A stretch of 64,000 nt of DNA from positions 9,419,001 through 9,483,000 of the forward strand of contig NC_092579.1 of assembly GCF_037975245.1 (NCBI RefSeq), written 5' to 3'. Source of the stretch: Apostichopus japonicus. Taxonomy: Eukaryota > Echinodermata > Holothuroidea > Aspidochirotida > Stichopodidae. Below are positions 61,101 through 64,000 of this stretch, piece by piece (the stretch's first letter is position 1; every line of letters begins with the position of its first letter). Position numbers and translations under genes: made by a program. A model generated the notes under the pieces. It worked only from the letters and a program-made list of their open reading frames with translations, was not told the DNA's origin and searched no databases.

Positions 61101-64000
61101 CTTACAGCTCCCCGTGTAGGCACTTGCTGTAAAAGATCGGCAAAAGACGTCATCACCCGGGGTTCGAACCACGGATGCAAAAGAGAGTCTCGATCATCAG
61201 CTCGTACAGTGCGCCGAGCCATCGCGCCACTGTATGGACTGAGATATTAGGCGGATTAATTAATACTTACAGCTCCCCGTGTAGGCACTTGCTGTAAAAG
61301 ATCGGCAAAAGACGTCATCACCCGGGGTTCGAACCACGGATGCAAAAGAGAGTCTCGATCATCAGCTCGTACAGTGCGCCGAGCCATCGCGCCACTGTAT
61401 GGACTGAGATATTAGGCGGATTAACTAATACTTACAGCTCCCCGTGTAGGCACTCGGCAAAAGACGTCATCACCCGGGGTTCGAACCACGGATGCAAAAG
61501 AGAGTCTCGATCATCAGCTCGTACAGTGCGCCGAGCCATCGCGCCACTGTATGGACTGAGATATTAGGCGGATTAACTAATACTTACAGCTCCCCGTGTA
61601 GGCACTTGCTGTAAAAGATCGGCAAAAGACGTCATCACCCGGGGTTCGAACCACGGATGCAAAAGAGAGTCTCGATCATCAGCTCGTACAGTGCGCCGAG
61701 CCATCGCGCCACTGTATGGACTGAGATATTAGGCGGATTAACTAATACTTACAGCTCCCCGTGTAGGCACTTGCTGTAAAAGATCGGCAAAAGACGTCAT
61801 CACCCGGGGTTCGAACCACGGATGCAAAAGAGAGTCTCGATCATCAGCTCGTACAGTGCGCCGAGCCATCGCGCCACTGTATGGACTGAGATATTAGGTG
61901 GATTAACTAATACTTACAGCTCCCCGTGTAGGCACTCCGCAAAAGACGTCATCACCCGGGGTTCGAACCACGGATGCAAAAGAGAGTCTCGATCATCAGC
62001 TCGTACAGTGCGCCGAGCCATCGCGCCACTGTATGGACTGAGATATTAGGCGGATTAATTAATACTTACAGCTCCCCGTGTAGGCACTTGCTGTAAAAGA
62101 TCGGCAAAAGACGTCATCACCCGGGGTTCGAACCACGGATGCAAAAGAGAGTCTCGATCATCAGCTCGTACAGTGCGCCGAGCCATCGCGCCACTGTATG
62201 GACTGAGATATTAGGCGGATTAACTAATACTTACAGCTCCCCGTGTAGGCACTTGCTGTAAAAGATCGGCAAAAGACGTCATCACCCGGGGTTCGAACCA
62301 CGGATGCAAAAGAGAGTCTCGATCATCAGCTCGTACAGTGCGCCGAGCCATCGCGCCACTTTATGGACTGAGATATTAGGCGGATTAACTAATACTTACA
62401 GCTCCCCGTGTAGGCACTCGGCAAAAGACGTCATCACCCGGGGTTCGAACCACGGATGCAAAAGAGAGTCTCGATCATCAGCTCGTACAGTGCGCCGAGC
62501 CATCGCGCCACTGTATGGACTGAGATATTAGGCGGATTAACTAATACTTACAGCTCCCCGTGTAGGCACTTGCTGTAAAAGATCGGCAAAAGACGTCATC
62601 ACCCGGGGTTCGAACCACGGATGCAAAAGAGAGTCTCGATCATCAGCTCGTACAGTGCGCCGAGCCATCGCGCCACTGTATGGACTGAGATATTAGGCGG
62701 ATTAACTAATACTTACAGCTCCCCGTGTAGGCACTTGCTGTAAAAGATCGGCAAAAGACGTCATCACCCGGGGTTAGAACCACGGATGCAAAAGAGAGTC
62801 TCGATCATCAGCTCGTACAGTGCGCCGAGCCATCGCGCCACTGTATGGACTGAGATATTAGGTGGATTAACTAATACTTACAGCTCCCCGTGTAGGCACT
62901 CGGCAAAAGACGTCATCACCCGGGGTTCGAACCACGGATGCAAAAGAGAGTCTCGATCATCAGCTCGTACAGTGCGCCGAGCCATCGCGCCACTGTATGG
63001 ACTGAGATATTAGGCGGATTAATTAATACTTACAGCTCCCCGTGTAGGCACTTGCTGTAAAAGATCGGCAAAAGACGTCATCACCCGGGGTTCGAACCAC
63101 GGATGCAAAAGAGATTCTCGATCATCAGCTCGTACAGTGCGCCGAGCCATCGCGCCACTGTATGGACTGAGATATTAGGCGGATTAACTAATACTTACAG
63201 CTCCCCGTGTAGGCACTTGCTGTAAAAGATCGGCAAAAGACGTCATCACCCGGGGTTCGAACCACGGATGCAAAAAAGAGTCTCGATCATCAGCTCGTAC
63301 AGTGCGCCGAGCCATCGCGCCACTGTATGGACTGAGATATTAGGCGGATTAATTAATACTTACAGCTCCCCGTGTAGGCACTTGCTGTAAAAGATCGGCA
63401 AAAGACGTCATCACCCGGGGTTCGAACCACGGATGCAAAAGAGAGTCTCGATCATCAGCTCGTACAGTGCGCCGAGCCATCGCGCCACTGTATGGACTGA
63501 GATATTAGGCGGATTAACTAATACTTACAGCTCCCCGTGTAGGCACTCGGCAAAAGACGTCATCACCCGGGGTTCGAACCACGGATGCAAAAGAGAGTCT
63601 CGATCATCAGCTCGTACAGTGCGCCGAGCCATCGCGCCACTGTATGGACTGAGATATTAGGCGGATTAACTAATACTTACAGCTCCCCGTGTAGGCACTT
63701 GCTGTAAAAGATCGGCAAAAGACGTCATCACCCGGGGTTCGAACCACGGATGCAAAAGAGAGTCTCGATCATCAGCTCGTACAGTGCCCCGAGCCATCGC
63801 GCCACTGTATGGACTGAGATATTAGGCGGATTAATTAATACTTATAGCTCCCCGTGTAGGCACTTGCTGTAAAAGATCGGCAAAAGACGTCATCACCCGG
63901 GGTTCGAACCACGGATGCAAAAGAGAGTCTCGATCATCAGCTCGTACAGTGCGCCGAGCCATCGCGCCACTGTATGGACTGAGATATTAGGCGGATTAAC

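Larger units (their letters stand above)
30268..64000 (-). repeat. tRNA-like satellite array, 165/152-bp monomers
   Basis: Monomer boundaries are set at ATCACCCGGGG. The long form is 165 bp. The short form (152 bp) lacks the 13-bp block TGCTGTAAAAGAT near its end. Bookkeeping of block lengths gives 14, 17, 25 and 145 monomers between the four 480-bp segments, 201 in all (the monomer at 40534 lacks its first 38 bp and the last one is cut at 109 bp by the window edge), 40 of them short. The sums close exactly, so almost no other indels exist. On the minus strand each monomer has TGGCTCGGCGC (box A-like, monomer positions 70-60) and GGTTCGAACC (box B core, 19-10), 40 nt apart, with GCTC/GAGC able to form a D-arm-like stem. 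T4 runs follow box B, but one T4 (31-28) also lies between the boxes. Divergence is very low. The array continues beyond the window. Confidence 0.93.

Noticed and set aside
30456-63660. About 40 identical 75-codon open frames in the array (and one of 95 codons at 58066)
   Set aside because: Each simply spans a short monomer and the next monomer; the 13-bp deletion removes a TAA and shifts the frame. They contain no protein-like domain, and their conservation equals that of the DNA repeat.
30268-64000. CRISPR-like array (regular repeats)
   Set aside because: Units are contiguous 165/152-bp monomers without variable spacers, in an animal genome.
30268-64000. Functional tRNA gene cluster
   Set aside because: Only the D-arm-like stem and box B fit. 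The anticodon, acceptor and T stems do not pair properly, and a T4 run lies between the boxes.

Overview
This is a window of animal nuclear DNA. It is AT-rich by eye, has spliced genes, and carries CR1/Jockey-type LINEs, a tRNA-derived SINE, microsatellites and a long satellite array. The repeat content and the many-exon mitochondrial ketoacyl synthase gene suggest a marine invertebrate, perhaps a deuterostome such as an echinoderm. That placement is an impression and was not tested by any search.

Layout. 1-7.4 kb is repeat-rich: a broken LINE reverse transcriptase (1-745), a hammerhead-like relic (near 779-836), a foldback element packed with CACTTAAGTG palindromes (2274-3493), a duplicated TA-microsatellite unit (3909-4265), an unassigned reading frame interrupted by one stop (about 4260-4648, minus), and two inverted copies of one CR1-like LINE 3' end (5653-6594 minus, 7097-7435 plus). 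8.03-22.30 kb holds the one complete gene I can reconstruct: OXSM, mitochondrial 3-oxoacyl-ACP synthase, on the minus strand. It has 12 coding exons, all with GT-AG borders, compatible phases throughout, and a total of 1386 nt (461 aa plus stop). Its introns contain a SINE, two LINE fragments in the same orientation as the gene, and a scattered 15-bp near-palindrome. 22.5-29.8 kb is intergenic, with LINE 3' ends, minisatellites and a possible DNA-transposon remnant.

29.8-64 kb is a satellite array running off the window edge. The monomer is 165 bp (long form) or 152 bp (short form, lacking one 13-bp block). Length bookkeeping fits 201 monomers (two of them cut at one end), 40 of them short, with no other indel needed. 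Four copies of a 480-bp non-satellite segment, the last truncated, divide the array into blocks of 14, 17, 25 and 145 monomers. A 16/17-monomer higher-order repeat is visible at about 47-55 kb. Read on the minus strand, every monomer has a tRNA-type box A and box B about 40 nt apart, so the array looks like a tandemly amplified tRNA-derived (SINE-like) sequence.

Function. OXSM is the condensing enzyme of mitochondrial type II fatty acid synthesis; nothing else here is an obvious pathway partner. The most unusual object is the tRNA-like satellite; the foldback element with about 35 NK2-like palindromes comes second. The many 75-residue open frames in the array are repeat artefacts, not genes.
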